Source: Liriodendron chinense
Taxonomy: Eukaryota; Streptophyta; Magnoliopsida; Magnoliales; Magnoliaceae
Direction of reading: 5' to 3'
Length of the DNA stretch: 64,000 nucleotides
Assembly: GCA_003013855.2 (NCBI GenBank)
Contig: PVNU02000998.1
Coordinates: 1,674,001-1,738,000, forward strand
The notes below the pieces were generated by a model, which was given only the letters and a program-made list of their open reading frames with translations, was not told the origin of the DNA and did no database searches. A program made the translations under genes and the position numbers. Below are positions 1 through 9,359 of this stretch, piece after piece. Every line of letters starts with the position of its first letter. Within the stretch, counting starts at the first letter, position 1.

Positions 1-541
1 AGTAGGTTTAGGTCTAGGTCTAAGTTTAGGTTTAGGGAAATAGGTTTAGGTTTAAGTTTAGGTAATATGTTTTGGTTTAGGTGTAGGTTTAGGTTTAGGT
101 TTAGGTAATAGGTTTAGCAAAGTAGGTTTTGGTTTAGGTTTAAGTTTAGGGAATAGGTTCAGGTTTAGGGGTTTGGTTTCGGGTTTGGGTTCAGTTGGGC
201 AACCCGACTTTCAGCCCTAGTTTAGGTTTAGGTCTAGGTTTCAGTTTAGGTTTATGTTTAGATAATAGGTTTAGGTGTAGGTTTATGTTTAGGGAAATAA
301 GTTTAGGTTTAGGTTAAAGGTTTAAGTTTAAGTTTAGGTTAAGTTTAGGTTTAAGTCTAGGTCTAAGTTTAGGTTTATGGAAATAGGTTTAGGTTTAGGT
401 TTAGGTTTAGGTAATATGTTTAGGTTTAGGTTTAGGTGTACCAGTAGTAGGTTTACGTTTAGGTTTAGGTAATAGGTTTAGGTGTTGGTTTAGGTGTATG
501 TTTAGGTTTAGGTTTAGGATTAGGGTTTAGGGTTTAGGTCT
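1..541 (+). repeat. Degenerate TTTAGG (telomere-like) array
   Basis: The stretch is built almost entirely from AGGTTT/TTTAGG hexamers, with interspersed variants such as TTTAGGG, TTTAAG, TAATAGG and GGTGTAGG. The plant telomere unit is TTTAGGG, and here the hexamer dominates. The G-rich strand reads left to right. At a true left chromosome end the plus strand would read CCCTAAA, so this is more likely an interstitial or inverted array, or a hexamer satellite. The left edge is outside the window. Confidence 0.8.
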
Positions 542-560
542 TCTAGGTTTAACCGACTCA

Positions 561-718
561 CGGATAGCTCCGACGCACATCCGGGTCTGCTCTATCAATT
601 TCGAGCTAATACACAAACACGGGCCTATCCAAATGGCCAGGCCACTCATATTGCCGTCCATAGGAAATGGACAGCTTCATCATGGTCATAATAGCGGTTC
701 CCACCTTCTAGGGACCCA
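561..718 (+). repeat. Direct repeat copy 1 (partner at 3269)
   Basis: A segment of about 155 bp beginning CGGATAG follows the TTTAGG array. It recurs at 3269-3424 in the same orientation with roughly 90% identity by eye, for example sharing GACGCACATCCGGGTCTGCT. A solo LTR lies between the copies but its target duplication is elsewhere, so the two copies are not that insertion's flanks. Function is unknown; it may be a terminal repeat of a small element. Confidence 0.7.
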
Positions 719-1038
719 CGCTCAACATCCATTTGGATAAAACATTCTTAATCACAAGTATCATGTTCATCATCTAATTTGCCACTAAATGATAATATAA
801 TGCAATCAGTCGCCGATCCAAGAATGGATAGATTGAAATGCTTTCATTATTTTCATTTAGATGCCCAAGCCTAAATTTTGATAGCGTCTCCCCCTATCTC
901 TTCAGATATATTTATCTTATATTTAATTTCCACGTCAAGTATCCATACATAGTGTGGATTATTGAAAATGAAAATAAACATAAGAAACATATCTAGAGAG
1001 AATAGGGGAGATGACGCATGAAACTAATGACAGAGCAT

Positions 1039-3031
1039 TGTTCGCTTCCCCAAGTGTAGGGTTGCGATGTAGTAATAAACTCGGTAAGACCGAGGTCGAT
1101 CCACAGGGAAGGAAGTAAACAATTCCAACTATCCTAATAACTAGAATCAAAGAGGTTTGTGAAATTGATTTTTAACATAAAATAGAAAATCTGATAATGG
1201 AAAGATAACTAGAGCATCAAGGATCCACTTATAGCTCTCCTTAGATGCATAATTCGTTATGGTTTCTCACTTTCTCAACTAGAATCGATATTAAGATCTA
1301 TCTAGTCGGATGATAGAGCTGTTAAACCAAACAATCTGTTATATGTAGTTCAATGCATAAGATTCACTCAATGTAGGCTGAGCTGAGCATGCTCAATTGC
1401 ATAGGTCATTCCCCATTCCAAACGGTTCAGTTCACAATCATAACCATCCTCAAGTCCTGTCACAAGACAAGGCTAGATCATGATTTGAACTTGATTCAAA
1501 TCACATGCACAATCCATACACATTACAGAAATTCAGAAAAGTAGAACTTTGGTAGGAAGTCCCCACATGAAGATCATAGTACTAGAGCGCACTCCAATTC
1601 CTCGGATCATACAGGTCTAGACTGATGCAAACCAATTAAGAATTTAAGTAATTCTCCCAAACATCCATGAGTCATCATAAGACTAAGAAAAACTACTTAA
1701 AGCTTGTATAAACTTCAAACCATAGTTCATAATCATGAATTCCAACTTTAAAACAAATAAAACGAATTAAACAATCTAAGAAAACTATAAGGTTCACCTC
1801 TTAGCTCTAGCTAAGAGATTAGCTAATGAAAAGCATATTAAAAAATAAAACTAGAACTAAGAAAAGGAAGAAAAACTAGCTGGAGGAGGCTAGGAAGCCT
1901 CCTATGACTTGAACTCCTTGCTCCCCACGTCCTTGCTTGCCCTGGAATAGAAGAGAGCACCTCCTTTTATAGTGCAGCAATAGTACAGCAACATAGCAGA
2001 ATTTGTTTCGCTTGGTACGGCTTAACCAATGGTCGGATTGCCTTCAAATTTGATTTGTAGCTTCCTTGTAATGTGATCTTCCTCATAGATAATTTAGATT
2101 TCCAAGATTATCCTCTGAATGGGCCCACCAATCATATCACCGACCGCTTCTCAAAATCGCGCACTTCGGGTACCTTCAGAACCAGTCATCTTGCTTTCAA
2201 CGGTTCGGAGTGTACAAATGTCGGATTGATCCCAAATTTTGAACATTGGTATAAAACTTCCTTCTCTACATGATAGACGGATTAGATTGTCCAAAACAAT
2301 CCCAGAATGTGGTCCGAAAATTAGAACACTTAGGGCTTTTATAAACTCTGCGCAGTTGGATCTTTCTGGATGGTCCATCTTTCTTCAACCGGTAAGATCA
2401 AACCACACATCCTTTTGATATGAAACTTTGTGATTATTCATATATGGATGTGGTCTAAAAGATGGTCAAATTAGATTCTTCATATCATCAATGATGGGCC
2501 ACCTGGACCGGCCCAGAGTGGAACAGCGAAATCTGGAACTTTCTGGACAGTTCGTATTGTTTTGGCCACCACGATCAATCCGTAGCTCCGATCGACACGA
2601 AACCACTTGGGTTAGTTCGGCGTCGAGCTCCTCTTCAATATGGATGTGTTGGATTTCCAAATATCATTAAGATGGGCCCAGAAATATGGTCTGAAAAATC
2701 AGAAACGGGAGTGGCCTGTTGTCTGCAATTTGGAAACTGAAATTTGCATGGCCGACCGGTCAAGACCGGTCGGGGCCCATTTTCTACATTATTTCTTCTT
2801 TCTTTTCTTTCCTTCTTTCTTCCTCATCCTCCTCTCTTTCTTCATCATTCTTTGGTCCACCTTGGGCCTTCATCAAAGGCTCCTAAATGTGCCCTTTTGG
2901 TCATCAATTGGGCAAAGCAACTCTCATTCCTACAACCACAAAACATGTGTTTGATTAGTCTTTAAATCATGAAAATCTTGCACAATGAGTGATGAATTGG
3001 GGTTAGAATATGCACAATTAAGAGCTCAACA
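1039..3031 (-). mobile_element. Solo LTR, family A copy 1 (Ty3/gypsy-type), target duplication AGCAT
   Basis: On the minus strand this runs from TGTTGAGCTC to GAAGCGAACA, so it has TG...CA ends. It is bounded by a perfect 5-bp direct repeat AGCAT at 1034-1038 and 3032-3036. No internal coding region is attached, so this is a solo LTR of 1993 bp, the expected product of LTR-LTR recombination. The end next to 1039 carries the conserved block GGTAAGACCGAGGTCGATC, shared with the LTRs at 42053, 54624, 39429, 45351 and 57890. A pair of GACCGGTC palindromes lies at 2754-2771. The termini resemble those of the Athila-like elements in this window, so an Athila relationship is inferred. Confidence 0.93.
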
Positions 3032-3268
3032 AGCATATAAATGAAAAATAACGAAAACATTCTAATCTATCCAACCTTGGACTGTTCAATAGGACAATTT
3101 GACAGATTTCTATACATCCAAAACACACTTTATCTATGCTCGGCAATATAAAAATCCCCAAATGGGCTAACTGATTGTATTATATTACCATTCGTGGACA
3201 AAATAACTATTGATAATAAGCCACATACATCCACACATACATTCACATACATCCACACAAATCAACCA

Positions 3269-3424
3269 CGGATAGTTTTGACGCACATCCGGGTCTGCTC
3301 TATCAATTTCGAGCTAATACACAAATACGGGTCTGTCCAAATGGCCAGGCCACTCATATTACTGTCCATAGGAAATGGATAGCTCCATCATGGTCGAATA
3401 GCGGTTCTCACCTTCCAGGGACCC
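3269..3424 (+). repeat. Direct repeat copy 2 (partner at 561)
   Basis: This is the second copy of the segment at 561-718, preceded by short CACATACATCCA repeats at about 3220-3260. Differences are scattered substitutions. The copies share the central GGCCAGGCCACTCATATT word and end near GGGACCC. Confidence 0.7.
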
Positions 3425-3589
3425 CCGCATCAATTTAATTTTCATTCGCATATGACATAAGAGCATGTTTGATTTCCATTTACATTATGTAAATGCAAGC
3501 AAATGGGTAATTATTACTTACCATGTAATTCATGTACTTTTGACAATGACAGTTTTATTTTTTATGCACTAAAATTGAGAAAAGTATAA

Positions 3590-3862
3590 ATTTTTTGTAG
3601 GGCCCACTATGATACACTTGGCTTTTCCACACCGTTCATCCATTTTGTAGGTTTGATCACAAATAAAATTATAGAAACATTACATTGGTCTCGAAGAAGT
3701 TTCTAATCACATGACTTTCAATCACTGCTACTTCCTATAATATGGTCAACCTTAAATTTGGATATTGTAATTTTTTTTTCTTTTGTCTCATGCCCTAAAA
3801 TGATATGTAAAAACAGTTGGACAACCTAGATACAAAATACATACATCATTGTGGGCCCCACG
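3590..3862. mobile_element. Mutator-like MITE relative (GTGGGCCCCAC family), partial
   Basis: The left part reads GGGCCCACTATGATACA and the right part reads catcattGTGGGCCCCAC. Between them are the family's hallmark phrases in decayed form (ccgttcatccatttt, catgccctaaaatgat). The halves are loosely inverted. I could not define a target duplication, so the limits are approximate. Confidence 0.6.
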
Positions 3863-3997
3863 GTATAAGGGTGCACCGACTTGGGTGAGGCCAGGGCACA
3901 CCTAATCCGCTGCCTTGTTGCAAATTGCAATGGCATCAGCCTTTAGACTGTACTTAGATCGGTAGTGAACCCTCTGGTACAAAGCTTCCTGCTAGTT

Positions 3998-4510
3998 GGT
4001 ATTGGAAAAGCTTTGTGTAGTACCCTACTATGATATGTGTTTTATCTATGCCGTTGATTCATTTTGCAAGCTCATTTTAGGTAGTGGGGATAGTGACACC
4101 CACCATTGAAACCTTCCTAAGGCCCACCGTAATGTTTATTTGCCATGCAACCTATTCATAAAGTCATATAAACCTGGGTGACGATAAAAAACAAAAATCA
4201 ACTTCATCCAAAACTTCTGTGGGTCATGATAAATTTTCAATGGTGTGCATTCTATCCCCATATTTCCAGTGGTGTGATCCACTTGAGCTTTGGATCAGTG
4301 TCAATTTTAAGATATGACATATACATCATGGTGGGCCTTATAGTTTTTGTGGCCAAAATGTTCCCCCTTCTGTTTTTAATGGTGGGGATTCAATCATGAC
4401 TGTTTCCTATGGTATGGTCCATCTAAGATTTAGATTTGCTTCATTTTTAGGACCTTGTCTTGAAATGAGCTATCAAAATGGATGGACGGTGTGGATGTAC
4501 ATACCCCTAA
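3998..4510. mobile_element. Mutator-like MITE relative (GTGGGCCCCAC family)
   Basis: A longer copy of the palindromic family: it opens with a tatgttttatctatgccgtt phrase and closes with the inverse ggatggacggtgtggatgta. In between are the expected blocks (accttcctaaggcccaccg, ggtgtgatccacttgagctttggatc, catggtgggcc). Limits are approximate and no target duplication was found. Confidence 0.6.
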
Positions 4511-4677
4511 TTAGGGATTTTTAATTTCAAAATCCCTAATTAGGGATTTATTTTGGACAACACAAATTGGGTGGGCCTCACAAAAGTGGATAGCACGAAT
4601 TGGGTGGGCCTTACAAGCAGTGGAGCTTGGTGGACCCCACAGGCAGTGGAGCGAGGTGGGCCCCACGAAAGGATGGT

Positions 4678-4681
<4 letters not shown>

Positions 4682-4718
<37 letters not shown>

Positions 4719-4827
4719 AAAGGGTGAAGGAAGAAAGAGAGGGTTACTGGCGACAGCAATGGTGTACGGAGGCCGTGACGGAGAAGAGAGCCGGTCGCTG
4801 GAGGTGGGGGGCTGCTCGAGGGAGATT

Positions 4828-4872
<45 letters not shown>
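4682..4872. repeat. Two (GA)n microsatellites
   Basis: Two uninterrupted GA runs, 4682-4713 and 4832-4872, bracket a GC-rich segment of about 120 bp. Open frames across this stretch (alternating RE or SL) are low-complexity artefacts. Confidence 0.9.
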
Positions 4873-4875
<3 letters not shown>

Positions 4876-4904
4876 GAGGTTGCTGTGGAGTCGGTTGTGA
4901 CTTA

Positions 4905-5357
4905 AAACATAAGACTTTTACCGATGAAAATTTTCGTTGGTAATAGTATTTTTGAATATATTTACCGACGACACAAATTTGTAAATTTCACCGAAAGGCG
5001 GGAAGTTGGTCGGATTTTACCGACGACATAAATTCGTCGGAAATAGTTTATTAAAATATATTTCCCGATGAAGCAAATTCGTCGGTGAAATGAATTTCAC
5101 CGATCTCACTGAAATGGGGAAGACTTTTCACGGCGAATTTATTCGTCGGTAATAGTATTTTAAAAATATATTTTCCAACGAAAAAAATTCATCAGTGAGA
5201 AATGGAAAATTGGTCGGATGAGTTTTGTCTTCTACCAATGAATGTATTCGTTGGTGATAAATGTTTTACCTACGATAAATAATATCGTCGGTAAAAGTAT
5301 ACTTTCCGTCGTTGTAAACGATGACGGGAGCATATATGGCGGTGGTGGGAATGGCTT
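4905..5357. mobile_element. CACTA-type transposon remnant, left part (subterminal repeats)
   Basis: Many inverted and direct copies of an ACCGACGAAA / TTTCGTCGGT word occupy this segment, as expected for the subterminal repeats of a CACTA transposon. It continues at 11365-11453 beyond a retrotransposon insertion that duplicated ATATC. I found no CACTAC-type left terminus upstream, so this side is truncated or lies in diverged sequence. Confidence 0.65.
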
Positions 5358-5362
5358 ATATC

Positions 5363-7362
5363 TGAAATTGCGTCGGGTAGCCTAACACGACACCCTACGC
5401 ATACGCGTGCGGAAGCTTGAGGAGCAACTAGAATTATGGCTGAACCTATAGGAGGGGGGTGAATAGGACCTTTTTTTTTTTTTTAAAAAAATCTTTTCGC
5501 CTACTTTAACAAATCAGCAAATTAAAATATGTAAGCGATTAACACTTTGGCTTCCAAGCCTAAGTGGGTCCAATTAAAAGACTAGCAAAAGATAAAGCAA
5601 TTAACAACCTAGTCTAATCAACTCATGTGGACTAGAGAGGATGGATCAAGAAATGCTCAAGTCAACATGAGGAGTGAAAGTACATCTTGTGAGTGTGGAT
5701 GTGCCTATCAAGTGCCTAGCATACATTCCTAACTAAGCATTCATAATTAACAAATTAAACTCAATGCATTAAAGAGAAATGTGCTCAAGATTAATCACAA
5801 ACACAAGGATGTATAGTGGTTCGACTACTTGTCTACTCCACTCCCGGTTCAAGTACTCAACCCCTTTGAGCACACCGGCATTCACTGGGGAGTTTAAATC
5901 TGGTTCCTCCCAACCAAGGTGTTTTAACTCGGATCCACCCAACCGGGGAGTTTACAGGTTCCTCCCAACCTACACGTTTGCACCCGTGTTGGTGGCTCCC
6001 CCTTGGAGACTATGTTTAGGCCCGACTAACGTGCCAAGGAACGGCTGACGTCCCTAGATTTTAGGCCCAACTAATAGGCCAAGGATCGACTGACGACCCC
6101 GGGGCGAGTTTGTCAAACAAACTCTACACTCAACTCCCACAGGGAATTGAGTGGATGGACTCTTAACAAGACAACCTTACTTGTCGGATTGAGCCCCTTG
6201 TTGCGCCGCTTCGGGTTGCTTCTTCTCGCTCTCCCGTGCTTGAATCAGCTCCCCTTGTGCTCCCCCGATCTTTGACGCCGTTGCTTTGCCAAGGCTTCAG
6301 CTCCAAGATCAGCTACCTTGCATGTGATGCTCCATTGGAGATGCCCAAGGTGCTAGGGAATGGTGAAACCTCTACAAATGGTAGGAAATGGGTTTCCTAG
6401 AGGAATGCACCTAAATGGACTCCTAGGTAGTGTTTAGACAAAGGATTTAACTATCATCAAGGTGTCTAAACCCTAGGAATCAAGAGGGAACAAGTCCTAT
6501 TCTCAAGATGCCATTGAATGGCCCAAGCTTGTGATGAAAACACAAGGAGAATGGCTTGCTATAGGTTTGGGATAGAGCCTCTAATGATCTCTAGCAATGG
6601 TGGCTTCTATCTCCTCAAAATTCCCTCTAATGGCTCAAAAAACGAATCCCCCTTTTAAATAGATTTTCTTCCAACGGTCAAAAAACGGGCAGATTCGCGC
6701 ATCTCCGATTGATCGGAAGAAGTTCCGATTGATCGGAGACCTGTCCGATTGATCGGAGACAAGTCCGATTGATCGGAAATCTATCCAGTGAAGTCTCTGG
6801 AAGATATTCCGATTGATCGGAACACTGTCCGATTGATCGGACGGACCCCTTCCGATGGATCGGAAGACTGTCCGATTGATCGGAAATATGTCCAGTGGAT
6901 TTTCAAGGTTGCTGGAAAAAATTTCCGATTGATCGGAGATTCTGTCCGATTGATCGGAGCTTCTGTCCGATTGATCGGAGTCCTATCGGAGCCACTGTCC
7001 GATTGATCGGAGTCCTATCGGAACACCTATCGGAAACTGCTGTTTGAGCCTTTTTTATTGCAGCAGCTTCCACCTCTTAAATTAGTCTATCTTATCATGT
7101 TTTTCATGGAGTTCTAAGACTAATAATGATGACTAAGGGTATACCTAGTTGGTCCAAGTCATCTAAGAGGTTATGGGTTAGGTTTTGGTCAAGGCAAGGC
7201 ACACCAAGGCATCACTTTTATCTGTTTCTTCTTCCTTGATGCAGCCGGTCCGTCTTGAGTCTTCGTTCTTCGTCTTCATTAAGCTCAACCGACACTAGAC
7301 CCACTGACCTAAGTAATTGACAAACAAGGTGCACTAGTATGCCATAGAAAAGTGCACTAACA
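5363..7362 (-). repeat. 3' LTR of gag-only element
   Basis: 2000 bp, TG...CA ends, nearly identical to 9360-11359. Differences I saw include the T/A homopolymer near 5470, one base near 5775 and one base near 6925. The open frames inside it (for example 5779-6048) recur identically in the other LTR and have no recognisable domain, so I treat them as noncoding. Confidence 0.95.
6701..7031. repeat. Array of TCCGATTGATCGGA palindromes in the 3' LTR
   Basis: About 12 copies of the 14-bp palindrome TCCGATTGATCGGA (one with GGATGG in the middle) plus several TATCGGA half-sites occur at roughly 20-50 bp spacing. The same array is at 10698-11028 in the other LTR. On the element's own strand it lies in the 5' portion of the LTR, where U3 regulatory sequence is expected. 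Confidence 0.9.
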
Positions 7363-7374
7363 ATCTCCCCCTTT
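7363..7374 (-). other. Polypurine tract of gag-only element
   Basis: On the minus strand AAAGGGGGAGAT directly precedes the TGTTAGTG start of the 3' LTR. This is the position and composition of a plus-strand primer. Confidence 0.85.
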
Positions 7375-8184
7375 GTCAATTACTTACAAAAACCTAACCT
7401 ACCAAAACAAATACATGTACAAGAGATTACATTGATATGAAATAAAATACAGGACTCTTGACATGCCTAAACTAAGCAGCTCCTCTTCAGTTTGCTCCCC
7501 CATAACCTGTCAATCCCTGCATCACAAAACATAGCAAACTAGTTTTGGTGGGACTTGATCTTTCTCCCCCTTTTTGTTAGCAATTGACAAGCTATTCTCT
7601 CCCCCTTAATGATGCAACAATTAAGGTCAAGGTAAGAGAAGATAGTATGTCATAATTATAACTATAAACACATGCTAACAAGGAGAGTATAGGGTGCATG
7701 ATACATAAATACATGGAGCATGCTAAGGAACATGATTAACAAGAAAATGAAACTATCTAAGCATAGTTAATCATGCATAATTGGTCATCTATGATATACA
7801 CTAAGCATTAAAGCTCAAGGGCTTATAGCCCAATCAACCAACCTCCCCTATTGGTATATCAAGACCAATACTAAGCAAAGATTAGCATAGAATGAAGCAT
7901 AAAACTCAAGATGATTAACTAAACTAAGCATGGTGATAATCTAGCAAGCAAATGTATCAAATAAAAGCAAGGCTAAATTACCAAAATTTGGGCTCATGAG
8001 GCTTGAATCCTCTGATTTGCCCATACACACATAAATGAGGCTGAAATCCTCAGATTTACCTATAAAAGCATTTCTAGCTACCCTCACTAACTATGTTTAG
8101 TTTGATAAGCCTAAGGGTAACTAATTTCCTCAACACCCTCATAAAATGTAGCATGAGGTGAGGGGTTGGGAACTCCTTCTACTC

Positions 8185-9285
8185 CTAGAAGGGATAGCGG
8201 TTGGGATCCCCTCTTAGATAAGCGGGAAGAGGGGTAGTGGTGGAAGCCGAGAGAGCTAGATCATTATGTTGGCTCCCATCACTAGCAGAGTCATCGGATT
8301 TGGAGTCCGACTCCTCCGTATTATCCCACGTGGCAGCCATCGCCTTTTTACCTTTCGGTTTAGGCGTTTCCGGACAGTCCGGGGCAATATGGCCACGTTG
8401 ACCGCAACCGTAACATCGGACGGATGAAGGTTTGGATGATTTCCCTTTATGTTTATCACCCTTCTTGTCCTTCTTGTCACGGCTATTCCCTCTATCAAAT
8501 ATGAGGAATCTCTTGAATTTTTTGTTCAATTTTTCTTCCTCATCATCCTCATCATCGCTATCTTCCTCCGACTCACTCTTAATTTTCTTATGTTTGTGAG
8601 AGGATTTTAGGGCGATGTTTTTCTTCCTAGGGGGGGCCTTAAAGTGTAGTTCATGAGTTTGTAGGGAACCTATGAGTTCTTCTACTTTCATGTTATCTAT
8701 ATCTCTACACTCTTCTAAGGCAACTATCTTGGAGTCAAATCTTCCCGGGAGGGACCTAAGTATTTTTCTACAAATCCTTCCTTCCGGAACCCGATCCCCC
8801 AAGACAAACATGGAGTTGCAAATATCTGACAATTTAGTATAAAACTCCATGAAAGTTTCAGACTCTCCCATCCTAATGTTTTCAAATTTGGTGGTTAAGA
8901 GCTGAAGCTTCGAGCGTCTTACTGTGCTAGTTCCCTCGTGGGTAACCTCAAGTATATCCCATGCTTCTTTTGCAGTTGCGCATGTGAGAATGCGCTGAAA
9001 TTCTTCCGGGGAAACCGCACAGCAAATCGCATTGAGAGCTTTGGCATTTGCCATGTATTGAGCTCTCTCTATGTCATCCCATTTGGAATCATCTTTGGGA
9101 ATGACAATATATTTCCCATCAACCTCCACTTGCTCGGTGGGCAAGGTATATCCAGTTTGTGTGCTAAGCCACACCGGACGGTCCATGGATTGGAGAAAAA
9201 TTCTCATTCTCGCCTTCCAATAAGCATAGTTGGACCCGTCAAAGAAAGGTGGACGGTTGGTGGCACTCCCATCTCGGTTAGACAT
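8185..9285 (-). CDS. Gag polyprotein of Ty1/copia type (UBN2-like, CCHC zinc knuckle)
   Basis: 366 residues, intact from ATG to stop. It would form the capsid-like particle that packages the element's RNA in the cytoplasm. The N-terminus (FDGSNYAYWKARMRIFL, about residues 15-31) is typical of copia-type Gag, and the central part matches the UBN2 gag layout (KEAWDIL, then a LQLLTTKFENIRM-like helix). A very acidic serine-rich stretch and a lysine-rich stretch (about 225-285) precede a CX2CX4HX4C zinc knuckle (about residues 291-304) for RNA binding. Copia Gag normally runs on into protease, integrase and RT, but here the frame ends after an acidic tail and only about 820 bp separate it from the 3' LTR. 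The family assignment rests on motifs and was not checked by search. Confidence 0.9.
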   Translation of the reverse strand: MSNRDGSATNRPPFFDGSNYAYWKARMRIFLQSMDRPVWLSTQTGYTLPTEQVEVDGKYIVIPKDDSKWDDIERAQYMANAKALNAICCAVSPEEFQRILTCATAKEAWDILEVTHEGTSTVRRSKLQLLTTKFENIRMGESETFMEFYTKLSDICNSMFVLGDRVPEGRICRKILRSLPGRFDSKIVALEECRDIDNMKVEELIGSLQTHELHFKAPPRKKNIALKSSHKHKKIKSESEEDSDDEDDEEEKLNKKFKRFLIFDRGNSRDKKDKKGDKHKGKSSKPSSVRCYGCGQRGHIAPDCPETPKPKGKKAMAATWDNTEESDSKSDDSASDGSQHNDLALSASTTTPLPAYLRGDPNRYPF

Positions 9286-9345
9286 GATGCTAGTGCTCCG
9301 GTATCGGATCTTACTCTAGACGGTTACGTCCTTAAAGAGCAACCC

Positions 9346-9357
9346 GCTCTGATACCA
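9346..9357 (-). other. Primer-binding site (initiator-Met tRNA)
   Basis: Minus-strand TGGTATCAGAGC starts two bases inside the 5' LTR, matching the usual tRNA-iMet primer-binding site of copia and many gypsy elements. Confidence 0.92.
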
Positions 9358-9359
9358 AT

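Noticed and set aside
1..541. True chromosome end
   Set aside because: The G-rich strand runs left to right, opposite to what a left telomere would show on the plus strand, and the unit is degenerate.
4511..4905. Open frames on both strands with RE/SL repeats
   Set aside because: Low-complexity frames over (GA)n microsatellites.
5779..6048. 89-codon frame, repeated identically at 9776-10045
   Set aside because: It lies inside the LTR and is duplicated only because LTRs are duplicated; no domain is recognisable.
6788..7006. Frame with repeated VRLIG units
   Set aside because: It is a translation of the TCCGATTGATCGGA palindrome array inside an LTR.
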